A stretch of DNA of 64,000 nt, taken from Dethiosulfovibrio russensis. Its GTDB lineage: Bacteria > Synergistota > Synergistia > Synergistales > Dethiosulfovibrionaceae. The position numbers were made by a program, and so were the translations under genes. Below the pieces are notes generated by a model. It was not told the origin of the DNA. It ran no database searches and saw only the letters and a list, made by a program, of their open reading frames with translations. The stretch spans positions 248,001 to 312,000 of the forward strand of contig NZ_JAKGUG010000004.1 of NCBI RefSeq assembly GCF_021568855.1, given 5' to 3'. Below are positions 42,655-51,975 of the stretch, piece by piece. Numbering within the stretch: position 1 is the first letter of the stretch; each line of letters begins with the position of its first letter.

Positions 42655-45402
42655 TTAGGCGTACCACTGGAGCATCCCTCGCTCCAGGTCTATCCGGGCT
42701 ACAGTCACTATAGAGTCCTCCGAAACTTCGTCGTCATCCTCTGTCCTTCCTCTTCTGCCCTTGACGGACTGTATCGAGTCTCTCCAGGGAGAGCGTCTGT
42801 CGTCTCCCTGACGAACGTCGACGTTTACAGAGGAGGCGCTGATTCCCTGTTGGGCCAGCATGTCCTGAAGGAGAGGTATCTGAGGCTTTATCATCTCCCT
42901 GACCTGGACGCTGTCGACCTTGAAAGAGGCCTCCATTCCCGATGGGGTTACGTGAACCTCCACCTCGATTCTGCCCAAAGCAGGAGGGTCGACCACTATG
43001 GAGGCTCTCTGAGTGCCGTCCGAAGCGACCTGCCTCACTACCTGCGCCAACCCCTGAGGCAGAATTTCGGGACCTCTGCCCGGGAGGGGTATGCTGCGTG
43101 TAGCCGTTTGAGCGTTGGTTACGGCAGTTCGAGAGGTGCCAGGGCCGTTCAGTTCCCCGGCAGAGCGTGACGATGGATCGACTCCCTGATCTTTACCTGT
43201 GTCCTCTTTGCCGTAGGATCTCATGTCGTTTTGGGCGATAGGTTCCTTTTCGTTTTTATCGGTCGACTTCGAGATACCCTCTGAATTTTTTTCGGCGATT
43301 TCAGCCTCGTCCTGTACCGTCGGCAGAGAGTTTTCTTCGTCTTTTTTGACGTATGATATCTGATCCTTTCGGTCGGAGTCCTCGGGAGACCAGCTGGAGG
43401 CGAACAGTGCGTTCGGACCAGCGGTTTTTTCCGGCTTCGGCTTTTGCGACTCCGTGTCGATCGTGACGACATCTTTCGACGTATCCGAAGGGCCATAGGT
43501 CGACTTCGGTTTCGAAGCTGCCTCCTGAAACCGCTGAACCGGCTCGGCGGTCCTTGCTGCAACATCTCCATCGACCCAAGTCCGGACTGTTCCGGAGGTG
43601 TTTTTTTCCGGCTTCGCAATCTCGGAAGCCACGGTCTGGGTGGCCTGCGTTTCTGGCCCTGCCGGAGGTGCTACGTCGGATCTTTTAGGTGTTGCCGTCT
43701 CGAATCCGGCATCGCTGGAGGTCCAGGCTCCTGGTTGTTCCATGGATACGACCTCAGCTTTAACCGAACCGAGGGGCGATCCGGTCGGGACTGTAGAGCC
43801 TTCCGTATTCCTCGAGACGGTTCCTTCGAATTTTGAATTTCCCCTCTGGCTTTGGACCGGAGCCTCTGGCTTCTCGGCTAATACGGGGGAAACGTGACCA
43901 TCTCCTGCCGCTTTAACGATCTGGGTAGACTGCGTTTCTGGCCCTGACGAAGGTGCCACGTCGAGCCTTTTAGGTGTTGCCGTCTCGAATCCGGCTTCGC
44001 TGGAGGTCCAGGTTCCCGGTTGTTCCATGGATACGACCTCAGTTTTAACCGAACCGAGGGGCGATCCGGTCGGAACTGTAGAGCCTTCCGGCTGCATTGA
44101 GACGGTTCCGTCGACTTTTGAATTTCCCCTCTGGCTTTGGACCGAAATCTCTGGATTCTCGGCTACGACGGAGGAAGCGTAACCACCTTCTGCCGCTTTA
44201 ACGATCTGGGTAGACTGCGTTTCTGGCCCTGACGAAGGTGCCACGTCGAGCCTTTTAGGTGTTGCCGTCTCGAATCCGGCATCGTTGGAGGTCCAAGTTC
44301 CTGGTTGTTCCATGGATACGACCTCAGTTTTAACCGAACCGAGGGGCGATCCGGTCGGAACTGTAGAGCCTTCCGGCTGCATTGAGACGGTTCCGTCGAC
44401 TTTTGAATTTCCCCTCTGGCTTTGGACCGAAATCTCTGGATTCTCGGCTACGACGGAGGAAGCGTAACCACCTTCTGCCGCTTTAAAGAAAGAGGAGACT
44501 TGAGTTCGAGGCTCCATCGTTTCCGGACCCACGGTATGAGGCGTTACGGTTTCAGAGCTTACCTTGCCATCGGCCAGAGTCCGAACTGCATCGGAGGTAG
44601 CTTCTTTCAGCTGAGTAGTTTCGAAAGCCACGATCTGGGTAGACTGCGTTTCTGGCCCTGCCAGAGTTGCCACGTCGGGCCTTTTAGCAGAGCCTTCCGG
44701 CTGCATTGAGACGGTTCCTTCGACTTTTGAGTTTCCCCTCTGACTTTGGACCGGAACCTCTGGATTCTCTGCTACGACGGAGGAAGCGTAACCACCTTCT
44801 GCCGCTTTAAAGGGAGAGGATACCTGAGGTCGGGGCTCCGTCGTTTCCGTGGCCTCCGCCTGGGTGGTTTGCTTTTCGGACGGAACGTCGGCCTTCGACG
44901 TGGATAGGTCTAGGTCTATTTTCGGAATGCTCTTTAAGGGACCGAGAGGGCCTATGAGGTCGTTTAAAAGGGCGTCCACGTTTTCCAAGACGAAGGCGTC
45001 GTCCTTCTCGCCATCCAGAACCTCTTCTGTGGCACCATCCGAAGCTACCTGGGAAACGGAAGGTTCCGCCTGGGTTATAACCAGGGAACCGACGTTTCTT
45101 CCGGTGGGATCGACAAAGGACGGTATGTTTAGGCGGTTTTCCCCTCTGGAATAGGAGTCCAGTTGCCCTACTACCTCAGACACGGAGGTAGTGGTCGATC
45201 CGACTTCTTCGCCGCCGGGTTTCGTCGACGGTATCGAGTCCTCTCGATATAGAAGCTCCTCGAATTTCCCGGTGTCTTCGGACGAGGAGTTTTTCATCAC
45301 ACCGAAAGAAAGAACCTCCGACTTGACGGAGCTTTTCGGAGGATCGCCTCTTTTGGATGACTGAAACAGGTTTTCGGCACCGATAAGCATGGCCTGATTC
45401 AC
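42655..45402 (-). CDS. fliK: Flagellar hook-length control protein FliK, repeat-expanded
   Basis: A 915-aa FliK, about twice the usual length. The C-terminal domain (about 780-865) is intact: GLAQVVRQVASDGTQRASIVV, DPPALGRIEVEVHVTPSG and PLLQDMLAQQGI, the core that contacts FlhB. The N-terminal 770 residues are hydrophilic, Ser/Thr/Glu/Pro-rich and probably extended, as expected for a molecular ruler. Residues 199-591 hold four tandem repeats; three are 95 residues each. The start is ATG 45402, abutting the motE-like gene. The ruler role is established for FliK in other species; the effect of the repeats on hook length is inference. Confidence 0.9.
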   Translation of the reverse strand: MNQAMLIGAENLFQSSKRGDPPKSSVKSEVLSFGVMKNSSSEDTGKFEELLYREDSIPSTKPGGEEVGSTTTSVSEVVGQLDSYSRGENRLNIPSFVDPTGRNVGSLVITQAEPSVSQVASDGATEEVLDGEKDDAFVLENVDALLNDLIGPLGPLKSIPKIDLDLSTSKADVPSEKQTTQAEATETTEPRPQVSSPFKAAEGGYASSVVAENPEVPVQSQRGNSKVEGTVSMQPEGSAKRPDVATLAGPETQSTQIVAFETTQLKEATSDAVRTLADGKVSSETVTPHTVGPETMEPRTQVSSFFKAAEGGYASSVVAENPEISVQSQRGNSKVDGTVSMQPEGSTVPTGSPLGSVKTEVVSMEQPGTWTSNDAGFETATPKRLDVAPSSGPETQSTQIVKAAEGGYASSVVAENPEISVQSQRGNSKVDGTVSMQPEGSTVPTGSPLGSVKTEVVSMEQPGTWTSSEAGFETATPKRLDVAPSSGPETQSTQIVKAAGDGHVSPVLAEKPEAPVQSQRGNSKFEGTVSRNTEGSTVPTGSPLGSVKAEVVSMEQPGAWTSSDAGFETATPKRSDVAPPAGPETQATQTVASEIAKPEKNTSGTVRTWVDGDVAARTAEPVQRFQEAASKPKSTYGPSDTSKDVVTIDTESQKPKPEKTAGPNALFASSWSPEDSDRKDQISYVKKDEENSLPTVQDEAEIAEKNSEGISKSTDKNEKEPIAQNDMRSYGKEDTGKDQGVDPSSRSAGELNGPGTSRTAVTNAQTATRSIPLPGRGPEILPQGLAQVVRQVASDGTQRASIVVDPPALGRIEVEVHVTPSGMEASFKVDSVQVREMIKPQIPLLQDMLAQQGISASSVNVDVRQGDDRRSPWRDSIQSVKGRRGRTEDDDEVSEDSIVTVARIDLERGMLQWYA
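43630..44808 (-). repeat. Tandem 285-bp repeats in fliK
   Basis: Three in-frame units of 285 bp (44200-44484, 43915-44199, 43630-43914) each encode 95 residues beginning KAAEGGYASS or KAAGDGHVSP and ending with ETQSTQIV or ETQATQTV. The first two are almost identical at DNA level; the third has diverged. A longer, partly related unit (44485-44808) precedes them, sharing the first 40 residues. Near-identity implies recent expansion or gene conversion. Confidence 0.9.
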
Positions 45403-46074
45403 CTACCGTTTCTTCGAGGCCAGCTGTTCCGTCAGCCACGCCGCTTTCGCCGCGTCCATGCGGCCAAGTATTTTAGCACTGTCGTCTTCGGGCAAAGCCC
45501 TCAGTATCTTAACCGCCAGAGACGGGTCCAGGCTCTCTACGATCTTCGCCGCTCTACGGGCCGATATCTCCTGATAGGTACGGACTACCCTCTCGAAATC
45601 GGCTTTTTCGATCTCCGAAAGCTCTTTATCCGATTCGGGCTTCTGGTCCATGGAGGCTATCCGAGCCTCGGCTAACTCCAGGCTGTCTTTCCTGGCGGAG
45701 AGGTCCGAGGAGAGGGCTTTCAGCCTTCGTTCCATTTCGTCCAGCGAGAGCTCTTTTTCAGTCAGACGGTCCTCCCAAAGGCGAAGTTCGTACCGCCGTC
45801 TTTCCTCCACCGTCATGGTATAGATCTCCGGAACGTCCATAAGATCCGAGAGCTGATCTCCCACGTAGGGTAGTTTGGGCACTATGGAATACAAAAGAGG
45901 CCTGGCGTCCCAGACCCCGCTGAACTGAAGCCCTATAGCCGCTCCTGCCACCCCTACGAGGAGGAATAACAGGAGCATGAGTCTGCGAAGTCCTTTCGAC
46001 TCGGGTTTCTTCTTTTCTTTACGCTTTCCCTTTCCCTCGTCTATGGGATCCTGTACGTTTTTATCTTCAGCCAT
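45403..46074 (-). CDS. MotE-like / MgtE-N domain flagellar protein
   Basis: A 223-aa protein: Lys/Glu-rich N-terminus, one membrane segment (about 30-50), a long predicted coiled-coil (about 95-150, rich in Glu/Leu/Arg), and a C-terminal MgtE-N-like helical domain (ARRAAKIVESLDPSLAVKILRALPEDDSAKILGRM). This layout occurs at the ylxF/motE position between fliJ and fliK in many bacteria; members are thought to stabilise motor proteins in the periplasm. It abuts fliK with no gap. Confidence 0.82.
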   Translation of the reverse strand: MAEDKNVQDPIDEGKGKRKEKKKPESKGLRRLMLLLFLLVGVAGAAIGLQFSGVWDARPLLYSIVPKLPYVGDQLSDLMDVPEIYTMTVEERRRYELRLWEDRLTEKELSLDEMERRLKALSSDLSARKDSLELAEARIASMDQKPESDKELSEIEKADFERVVRTYQEISARRAAKIVESLDPSLAVKILRALPEDDSAKILGRMDAAKAAWLTEQLASKKR

Positions 46075-46086
46075 ATCGGACCTCCG

Positions 46087-46698
46087 TTATCCTCTGTAGA
46101 GTCCCAACACCTTGCGGACGTAGTTTTCCGTCTCCCTGAAGGGAGGTATTCCTCCGTAGGAATCGACCCTTCCGGGACCTGCGTTGTAGGCTGCGAGGGT
46201 TTTCTCGAGGTCTCCATTATATTTCTCGGATAACCGAGACAGATACTTGACGCCGCCCTCGATGTTCTGAACGGGGTCGTCCGGGTCGACACCAAGCATT
46301 TTAGCGGTGCCCGGCATGAGCTGCATGAGTCCTACGGCCCCTTTAGGGGAGATCGCATCGGGACGCCAGGCCGATTCCACCGAGATAACCGAGTGGACGA
46401 GTCTTTCGTCGACGCCGTAGCGTCGGGCTATGGCGGAAGCGGTGTCTTTGAAGGAGTCTCCCGAGGAGGCGACCATGCTTCTGACTATGCTTCCGGCCCC
46501 GGAGAGCCCGTCGTCTCGAAGGTTCGAGCTTTCCTTGTCCTTCGACTCGACCGCCTTATTGCCCTCCGCTTCCTTTAGGGCGGAATCGAAGTCGACCGAT
46601 GAAGGAGGCGTCTCGATTCCCATCTTACGGCGAAGGTGGCCTATACGCTCCATCACCTCGCGTATTCCCTGAAAGTCCGGTCCCGATATGTGTCTCAT
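46087..46698 (-). CDS. Lytic transglycosylase in the flagellar operon, without signal peptide
   Basis: A 203-aa protein with a C-terminal SLT domain (about 80-203). Catalytic Glu is in VHSVISVESAWRP, followed by GAVGLMQLMPGTA, AAYNAGPGRV and PPFRETENYVRKV, all standard. The N-terminal 80 residues are hydrophilic with no signal peptide or lipobox. It lies between fliJ and the motE-like gene. Cutting a hole in peptidoglycan for the rod is the obvious role; lack of a signal suggests export by the flagellar apparatus itself, which is inference. Confidence 0.87.
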   Translation of the reverse strand: MRHISGPDFQGIREVMERIGHLRRKMGIETPPSSVDFDSALKEAEGNKAVESKDKESSNLRDDGLSGAGSIVRSMVASSGDSFKDTASAIARRYGVDERLVHSVISVESAWRPDAISPKGAVGLMQLMPGTAKMLGVDPDDPVQNIEGGVKYLSRLSEKYNGDLEKTLAAYNAGPGRVDSYGGIPPFRETENYVRKVLGLYRG

Positions 46699-46720
46699 CT
46701 TCAGCCCTCCCTGGACGAGC

Positions 46721-47170
46721 TCAGTTTTCTCCTCTGCGGTGGTGGAGCATCCCGGCGATCTCGTCTACAGCCATCTGCTCTTTTCTCAGGCATTCCTTCT
46801 CCCACTGAAGCTCCATCTGCAAAAGATAGGTCTCCACTTTACGGACGTCCCTGTGTTTCTCCAGCAAAGCGGCCTCTACCGTCTCCATCTTTTTTCTCAA
46901 TCTCAGGACCTTTACTATTCCCTCTTTTATTCGGTCCTCCGTTCGTGAGATGTCCTCGCTTCCTATACGGAGGCCCTCTATGGTCACGTTTCCGCTGGCT
47001 ATATTCTCGAACCGGCGTATATATTCAAGCTTTTCGTCTCTCAGTTCTCTGAGATGGTCCAAAAAGGCCTCTTCCTGCCTCTTAAGTTCAGCCAGTTCTT
47101 TTCTGACCAGGTCTCTCGCCGTTTCCTTGGCCTTCAGGATTTTCCGAAACCGATCTATTCTGTCCTTCAA
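46721..47170 (-). CDS. fliJ: Flagellar export chaperone FliJ
   Basis: A 149-aa, almost entirely helical and charged protein with long heptad-like stretches (RDLVRKELAELKRQEEAFLDHLRELRDEKLEYI), the FliJ coiled-coil type. TTG 47170 overlaps the fliI stop as TTGA. FliJ links the FliI ATPase to FlhA. The call relies on length, coiled-coil character and position directly after fliI. Confidence 0.85.
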   Translation of the reverse strand: MKDRIDRFRKILKAKETARDLVRKELAELKRQEEAFLDHLRELRDEKLEYIRRFENIASGNVTIEGLRIGSEDISRTEDRIKEGIVKVLRLRKKMETVEAALLEKHRDVRKVETYLLQMELQWEKECLRKEQMAVDEIAGMLHHRRGEN

Positions 47171-48513
47171 CGACCGGTCATCCCCTTAGAGGCTATGGAT
47201 GAGATTATTCCCACCGTTTCCTCGAAGGAGGAGGCTTCGCCGATTCCCTGACGAAGAAAGGCTTCTACATCTCCCAGGTTGTCCAGGGCCCAGTCCGCTC
47301 GGGGGTTGGATCCCTTATGGTAGGCTCCTATGGCGATAAGATCCTCCGCCTCGGCGTATCTGGCCAGTACTTCCCTGATCCGTCCGGCTCCGTCGAGGTG
47401 TCCTTTGTCGACTATGGAGGGCATGACTCGACTGACGCTGTTGAGGATGTCTATGCAGGGGTAGAAGTTTCTGGCCGCTATCTTTCGGGAGAGGACGACG
47501 TGTCCGTCTAAAATACCTCTGACCGAGTCGGCCACTGGCTCGTTCATGTCGTCTCCCTCCACCAGAACGGTGTATATTCCGGTTATGCTTCCCCTGGTTC
47601 CCGCACCGGCTCTCTCCAGTAGTCTGGGCAGGAGGGCGAACACCGAGGGGGTGTAGCCTCTGGTAGCCGGAGGTTCCCCCACAGCCAGCCCGACCTCTCT
47701 TTGGGCGTAGGCCACCCTGGTGACCGAGTCCATCATCAAGAGCACGTCTTTGCCCTGATCCCTGAAATACTCGGCGACGGCCGTGGCGGTAAAGGCCGCT
47801 TTGAGTCTGACAAGTGGAGGCTGGTCCGAGGTCGCCACGACTAGGACCGATCTCTTTAGTCCTTCCGGCCCCAGGTCTCTCTCTATGAATTCCCGGACCT
47901 CTCGACCACGCTCTCCTACCAGACCTATAACGTTTATCTCCGCCTCGGTGTTTCGGGCCATCATGCCTAGAAGGGTGCTTTTTCCGACTCCCGATCCGGC
48001 GAAGATGCCTATTCGCTGGCCTCTGCCGAGGGTCAGTACTCCGTCGACCGCCCTGACCCCTACCGGCAGCGGTTCCGATATGTTCTGTCTTCTAAGAGGA
48101 TGGGGCGGGGTGGCGTAGAGAGGGTAGAATTCACTGGATCCGACCGGACCTTTTTCGTCCATAGGGCGTCCCAGTCCGTCGAGTATCCTTCCCAACAGTC
48201 CAGGACCTACGTTGACTCCCAGTGGACGCCCCATAGAGACGACCTCGCATCCCGGCCCTATATCACGCAGCTCTCCGAGGGGCATAAGAAGGACCCGATC
48301 GTCTCGAAACCCCACGACTTCGGCTTCCAGATTTTTTCGTCCCTTTCTGAACCTTATGTCGCAGAGATCGCCGACCCGGACATCCGGCCCTTTGGACTCG
48401 ACCACAAGTCCGACGACTTTCGTGACCCGTCCGTTGACCCTGACCAGGTCCCTCTGGGATAGCCTGGAATCCAGCGAATCCAGAAGGTGTCTGAAATCAA
48501 CGGTCTTCGTCAT
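47167..48513 (-). CDS. fliI: Flagellum-specific ATPase FliI
   Basis: A 448-aa F1-beta-like ATPase with Walker A GIFAGSGVGKSTLLG (about 165-179), ERGREVREF, Walker B DVLLMMDSVTRVAYAQREV, and the GSITGIYTVLVEGDDMNEPVADSVRGILDGHVVLSR segment typical of type III secretion ATPases. It promotes substrate entry into the export gate. The start is ATG 48513, within the end of fliH, with GGAGGGA upstream. Confidence 0.95.
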   Translation of the reverse strand: MTKTVDFRHLLDSLDSRLSQRDLVRVNGRVTKVVGLVVESKGPDVRVGDLCDIRFRKGRKNLEAEVVGFRDDRVLLMPLGELRDIGPGCEVVSMGRPLGVNVGPGLLGRILDGLGRPMDEKGPVGSSEFYPLYATPPHPLRRQNISEPLPVGVRAVDGVLTLGRGQRIGIFAGSGVGKSTLLGMMARNTEAEINVIGLVGERGREVREFIERDLGPEGLKRSVLVVATSDQPPLVRLKAAFTATAVAEYFRDQGKDVLLMMDSVTRVAYAQREVGLAVGEPPATRGYTPSVFALLPRLLERAGAGTRGSITGIYTVLVEGDDMNEPVADSVRGILDGHVVLSRKIAARNFYPCIDILNSVSRVMPSIVDKGHLDGAGRIREVLARYAEAEDLIAIGAYHKGSNPRADWALDNLGDVEAFLRQGIGEASSFEETVGIISSIASKGMTGR

Positions 48514-49360
48514 TGGACATTCCCTCCATCAGGACTCCCTCGACCTCCACTCCGATCTGCTCCAACTGAGTACGCCATCTGGCATCGTATATGCCGAGGC
48601 CGGTCTCGACTATGCAGCTTCCCTTGTCGACCTCGTCGTCGGCCATGAACTCTATGTTGCGGATTCCTCTAACAAGGTCTCCGAAGTTGCCCTTCTGGGA
48701 CTCTATCAGGTCCAGGTCGTCCGGGTTCAGGTAGACCCTGAGGTCCTCCTTTTCGCTGGCTCTGGACAAAAGTCCTTTGAGAAGACGGAGAGCCGCCTCC
48801 TGATCGAAGGCGACCTCCCGGATCAGAAGACGAGACAACACCTTTTGCCAAAGTCGTACCAGGCGGTAGGGGTTTGCCGCTAGAAGTTCCTCCAGGTTGG
48901 TCTGTATCTGCTTGTGGACTCCGTTGAGGAGGTCGATGGTTCCGGATAGTTTTTGCTCCATCTCGGACCTTATCTTCGCTTCAAGCTCCTCTCTGCCCTC
49001 AGAGAGACCTTTTTCTCGCCCCTCGGAAAACCCTTTGGCCCTGCCTTCTTCGCAGGCCTTTTTACCGTCTTCCTCGACTTTAGCTCGAAGTTCGACAATC
49101 TCCCTCTGTCTCGCAGCCTCTTTTTCGTCGCATTGGGCCTGAAGAGATCGCAGTCTCTCCTCGGAAGCACGAAGACGATCCTCTAGGTTCTCGCAGGAGG
49201 AGCGCCAACGTTCCGCCTCCTCTTTTAGGAGTCCCGCCTCTCCGATGTTCTCCGATTCAACCTCGGAGTTTTCAGGTTCTACAGGAGCCATCCCTATGCG
49301 CACCGCCTCCGGTACGAGCCGAACGGCACGGATAAGACGGCGACGAGAGGAATCAGACAA
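48497..49360 (-). CDS. fliH: Flagellar export regulator FliH
   Basis: A 287-aa protein: an acidic coiled-coil (about 40-120), Gly-containing GRxxG-like repeats in KGFSEGREKGLSEGREELE, and a C-terminal V-ATPase E-subunit-like domain (about 150-280, VRLWQKVLSRLLIREVAFDQE and VETGLGIYDARWRTQLEQI). FliH binds and restrains FliI. TTG 49360 overlaps the fliG stop with GGAGG 9 nt upstream. Confidence 0.9.
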   Translation of the reverse strand: MSDSSRRRLIRAVRLVPEAVRIGMAPVEPENSEVESENIGEAGLLKEEAERWRSSCENLEDRLRASEERLRSLQAQCDEKEAARQREIVELRAKVEEDGKKACEEGRAKGFSEGREKGLSEGREELEAKIRSEMEQKLSGTIDLLNGVHKQIQTNLEELLAANPYRLVRLWQKVLSRLLIREVAFDQEAALRLLKGLLSRASEKEDLRVYLNPDDLDLIESQKGNFGDLVRGIRNIEFMADDEVDKGSCIVETGLGIYDARWRTQLEQIGVEVEGVLMEGMSNDEDR

Positions 49361-50372
49361 TCAGTTCTTCCTCCCCGCCTCTGGCTATGACTATCTCTCC
49401 GGCGTCCTCCAGAGCACGGACGACGTTGACGATCTTCTGCTGGGCCTCTTCCACGTCTCTTACACGGACGGGGCCCATGTACTGCATGTCTTCGGTAAGC
49501 ATGTCGGCCGCTCTCTGAGACATGTTCTTGGTGAACTTGGTCTTGAGGTCCTCCGTAGCACCCTTGAGTGCAAGGCCGAGGTCCTTCATCTCCACCTCGC
49601 GGAGTACCCTCTGGATTGAGCGGTCGTCCAGTCCGGAGATGTCCTCGAAGACGAACAGACGGCGCTTGATCTCCTCGGCCAGCTCCGGGTCGTTCTCCTC
49701 CAGGTTTTCCATGATGTTTCTCTCCGTTCCGCGGTCGACACGGTTGATGATCTCCACCACCGAGTCGATGCCCCCGGCCATGGTGAAGTCCTGGCCGATG
49801 ATGGTGCTGAACTTTCTCTCCAACACTCGCTCCACCTCCCGGAGGACCTCCGGAGTTATGCGGTCCATCTTGGCGACCCTTTTGGTGACCTCGGCCTGCA
49901 TGCTGGCTGAAAGTCGACCTATTACCGCGGCTGACTGCTCCGGAGTGAGGTAGGACAATATGAGAGCTATCGTCTGAGGGTGCTCGCCCTGTATAAAGCT
50001 TATCAACTGCTGAGGATCGCTGTGGCGCATGAAGTCGAAGGGGCGAACCTGAAGGCTGGCGGTGATCCTGGTGAGAAGGCTCTGAGCCCTTTCGGGACCG
50101 AGGGCCTTTTCGAGGACTTCCCTGGCATAGTCGACGCCGCCCTGAGACATATACTCACGGGCCAGTATAATTTCCTGGGCGTCCTTCAGCACGGCCAACC
50201 TCTGTTCGGAGGAGATCTTCCTGAGGTTGGCTATTTCCAACGTAAGTACCTCTATGCTGGTCTCGTCCAGGTTTTTATAGGTTTTGGCGGCAACTTCGTT
50301 GCCAAGGGTAACCATGAGAATGGCTCCCTTTTGCTTCCCCTTAAGCTGCCTGGAGGACATATCCTTCGCCAT
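49353..50372 (-). CDS. fliG: Flagellar switch protein FliG
   Basis: A 339-aa protein of normal length with FliG N, middle and C domains. Visible are LMVTLGNEVAAKTYKNL, the EHPQTIALILSYLTPEQSA motif (middle domain, FliM contact) and the charged torque helix near LEENDPELAEEIKRRLFVFEDISGLDDRSIQRVLREVE. FliG links the MS-ring to the C-ring and contacts MotA. It starts 22 nt after fliF and couples to fliH. Confidence 0.95.
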   Translation of the reverse strand: MAKDMSSRQLKGKQKGAILMVTLGNEVAAKTYKNLDETSIEVLTLEIANLRKISSEQRLAVLKDAQEIILAREYMSQGGVDYAREVLEKALGPERAQSLLTRITASLQVRPFDFMRHSDPQQLISFIQGEHPQTIALILSYLTPEQSAAVIGRLSASMQAEVTKRVAKMDRITPEVLREVERVLERKFSTIIGQDFTMAGGIDSVVEIINRVDRGTERNIMENLEENDPELAEEIKRRLFVFEDISGLDDRSIQRVLREVEMKDLGLALKGATEDLKTKFTKNMSQRAADMLTEDMQYMGPVRVRDVEEAQQKIVNVVRALEDAGEIVIARGGEEELIV

Positions 50373-50394
50373 GTTCAGACACCCTTTCGATCGA

Positions 50395-51966
50395 TCAGTC
50401 CTCGACTATCCATTCGCGAATAAAAGCCGCAAATTCTTCCGGATTGTTCAGCGCATAGTTCCGGATCTGCTCCTCCAGGACGGCAAGCTCTCCCTGGGCT
50501 TCCATGGATCCCGGAGAAGATAGGAGGTCCTGAAGGCTGGGGACCTGCCCGGCGTCCTCGGCCCTCTTGGCGGCATCGAGAGATTTTCTTCGACGGCGCC
50601 TGCGATACCACATGAACAGGGCAAGAGCCAGAATTATAAGCAGTATTCCAAGCAACGTAACGGTGGCGACTATCTTCTGCCGCCTCTCCGCTGCCAGCTG
50701 TTCGGCCATTCGGTCCGCCAATGTCGTGGAGAATTTCATCGACTGGATAGCGATCTGGTCGCCTCTGCCGGAGTCGAGACCGATGGCGGGAGCCACCAAG
50801 GCCCGAATATCCTCAAGCTGTTCCTCCGAAAGGTCGCCGTCCACTAGGACGGAGGCGGTTAGACGCCTTATGGAACCGGGAGTCTCGACGTTTTCCGATT
50901 CGTGGGTCGTTATCTCGTAGTTGGTGACCGTGTCCATCTTGTTGTATTCGCCTACGCCACCTGCACCTGTGTCTATGGCGTAACCGGGGATGTTGGTGGT
51001 GGTTCCCGGAGCTCCTCCGGTAGGCCCACCTGGGCCGACGTAGCTCTCCTCTGTGTTCTGTTCGCTTCGAACAACGCCTTTGCCGGTGGGACCGGGAATA
51101 TACTGGGTGGAGGCGTTTCTCTTCTTGTCCAGGTCGAGATCGACCTTTATGCGGACAACAACGCTGCCTGGGCCGAAGACCCGTTCCAGCATGGCCCGGA
51201 CTTTACGCTCCATCTCCTTTTCCTGCTGTCTTTCCAGTTCCCTCTGGACCGATGATACGGTTCGGCCTGCTCCGTCGGAATAGATGAACATGTCGTCCTC
51301 TATGAGGTCCGACAATACGTTGCCGTCGGTGTCCACAACCGTCACGTCGTCCGGCTGGAGTCCCTCCACGCTGTGGCTTACGAGATGGACGATCGCCTTT
51401 ATCTGCTCCGGGTTTATCGAGGCTCCCTGATGTATCCGGACCAGGACAGAGGCTGTGGCTGGTTGTTGCTGCTCCAGAAAAAGATGAGGCTGAGGAATCA
51501 CGATGTTTATCTTTGCGTATTCAACGCTGTCTATCTGGGCCACCGTCCTGGCCAGTTCGCCTTCCAGCGCCCTGACGTAGGTTATCTTTTGCTGAAATTC
51601 GCTCATGCCCATCTGGACGTCGTCGAAGATCTCGTATCCCTTGACACCGCCCTTGGGCAGTCCCGCTCTGGCCAGTTCAAGACGAACCTCGTATACGTGC
51701 TCCTCCGGAAGAAGTATGGCGTTCGCTCCGGGATCGAGTCTGTAGGGGATCTTGTTTTCCTTGAGATAGGCCACTATGGAGGCCTCGTCCTGGATTTCGA
51801 GTCCGGAAAACAGGGGCTCCCAGGATTCCCGACCGGATAGGACGACCAGGGCTATCAGGCCAAAGAACACAAGCGACACTATTCCCACCAGGGTGACTTT
51901 CTGCCACTTCTGGAGGGAGGACCAAAGAAGCCCTATTTTATTTTTTATCTCTGAAAGACGTTCCAT
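50395..51966 (-). CDS. fliF: MS-ring protein FliF
   Basis: A 523-aa protein with an N-terminal membrane segment (about 23-45), ring-building domains (KENKIPYRLDPGANAILLPEEHVYEVRLELARAGLP and ALEGELARTVAQIDSVEYAKINIVIP), a low-complexity Gly/Pro segment (PTGGAPGTTTNIPG), a second membrane segment (about 430-450) and a C-terminal FliG-binding tail (ALNNPEEFAAFIREWI). FliF forms the MS-ring, the base of the motor. Confidence 0.95.
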   Translation of the reverse strand: MERLSEIKNKIGLLWSSLQKWQKVTLVGIVSLVFFGLIALVVLSGRESWEPLFSGLEIQDEASIVAYLKENKIPYRLDPGANAILLPEEHVYEVRLELARAGLPKGGVKGYEIFDDVQMGMSEFQQKITYVRALEGELARTVAQIDSVEYAKINIVIPQPHLFLEQQQPATASVLVRIHQGASINPEQIKAIVHLVSHSVEGLQPDDVTVVDTDGNVLSDLIEDDMFIYSDGAGRTVSSVQRELERQQEKEMERKVRAMLERVFGPGSVVVRIKVDLDLDKKRNASTQYIPGPTGKGVVRSEQNTEESYVGPGGPTGGAPGTTTNIPGYAIDTGAGGVGEYNKMDTVTNYEITTHESENVETPGSIRRLTASVLVDGDLSEEQLEDIRALVAPAIGLDSGRGDQIAIQSMKFSTTLADRMAEQLAAERRQKIVATVTLLGILLIILALALFMWYRRRRRRKSLDAAKRAEDAGQVPSLQDLLSSPGSMEAQGELAVLEEQIRNYALNNPEEFAAFIREWIVED

Positions 51967-51975
51967 ATCAAATTA

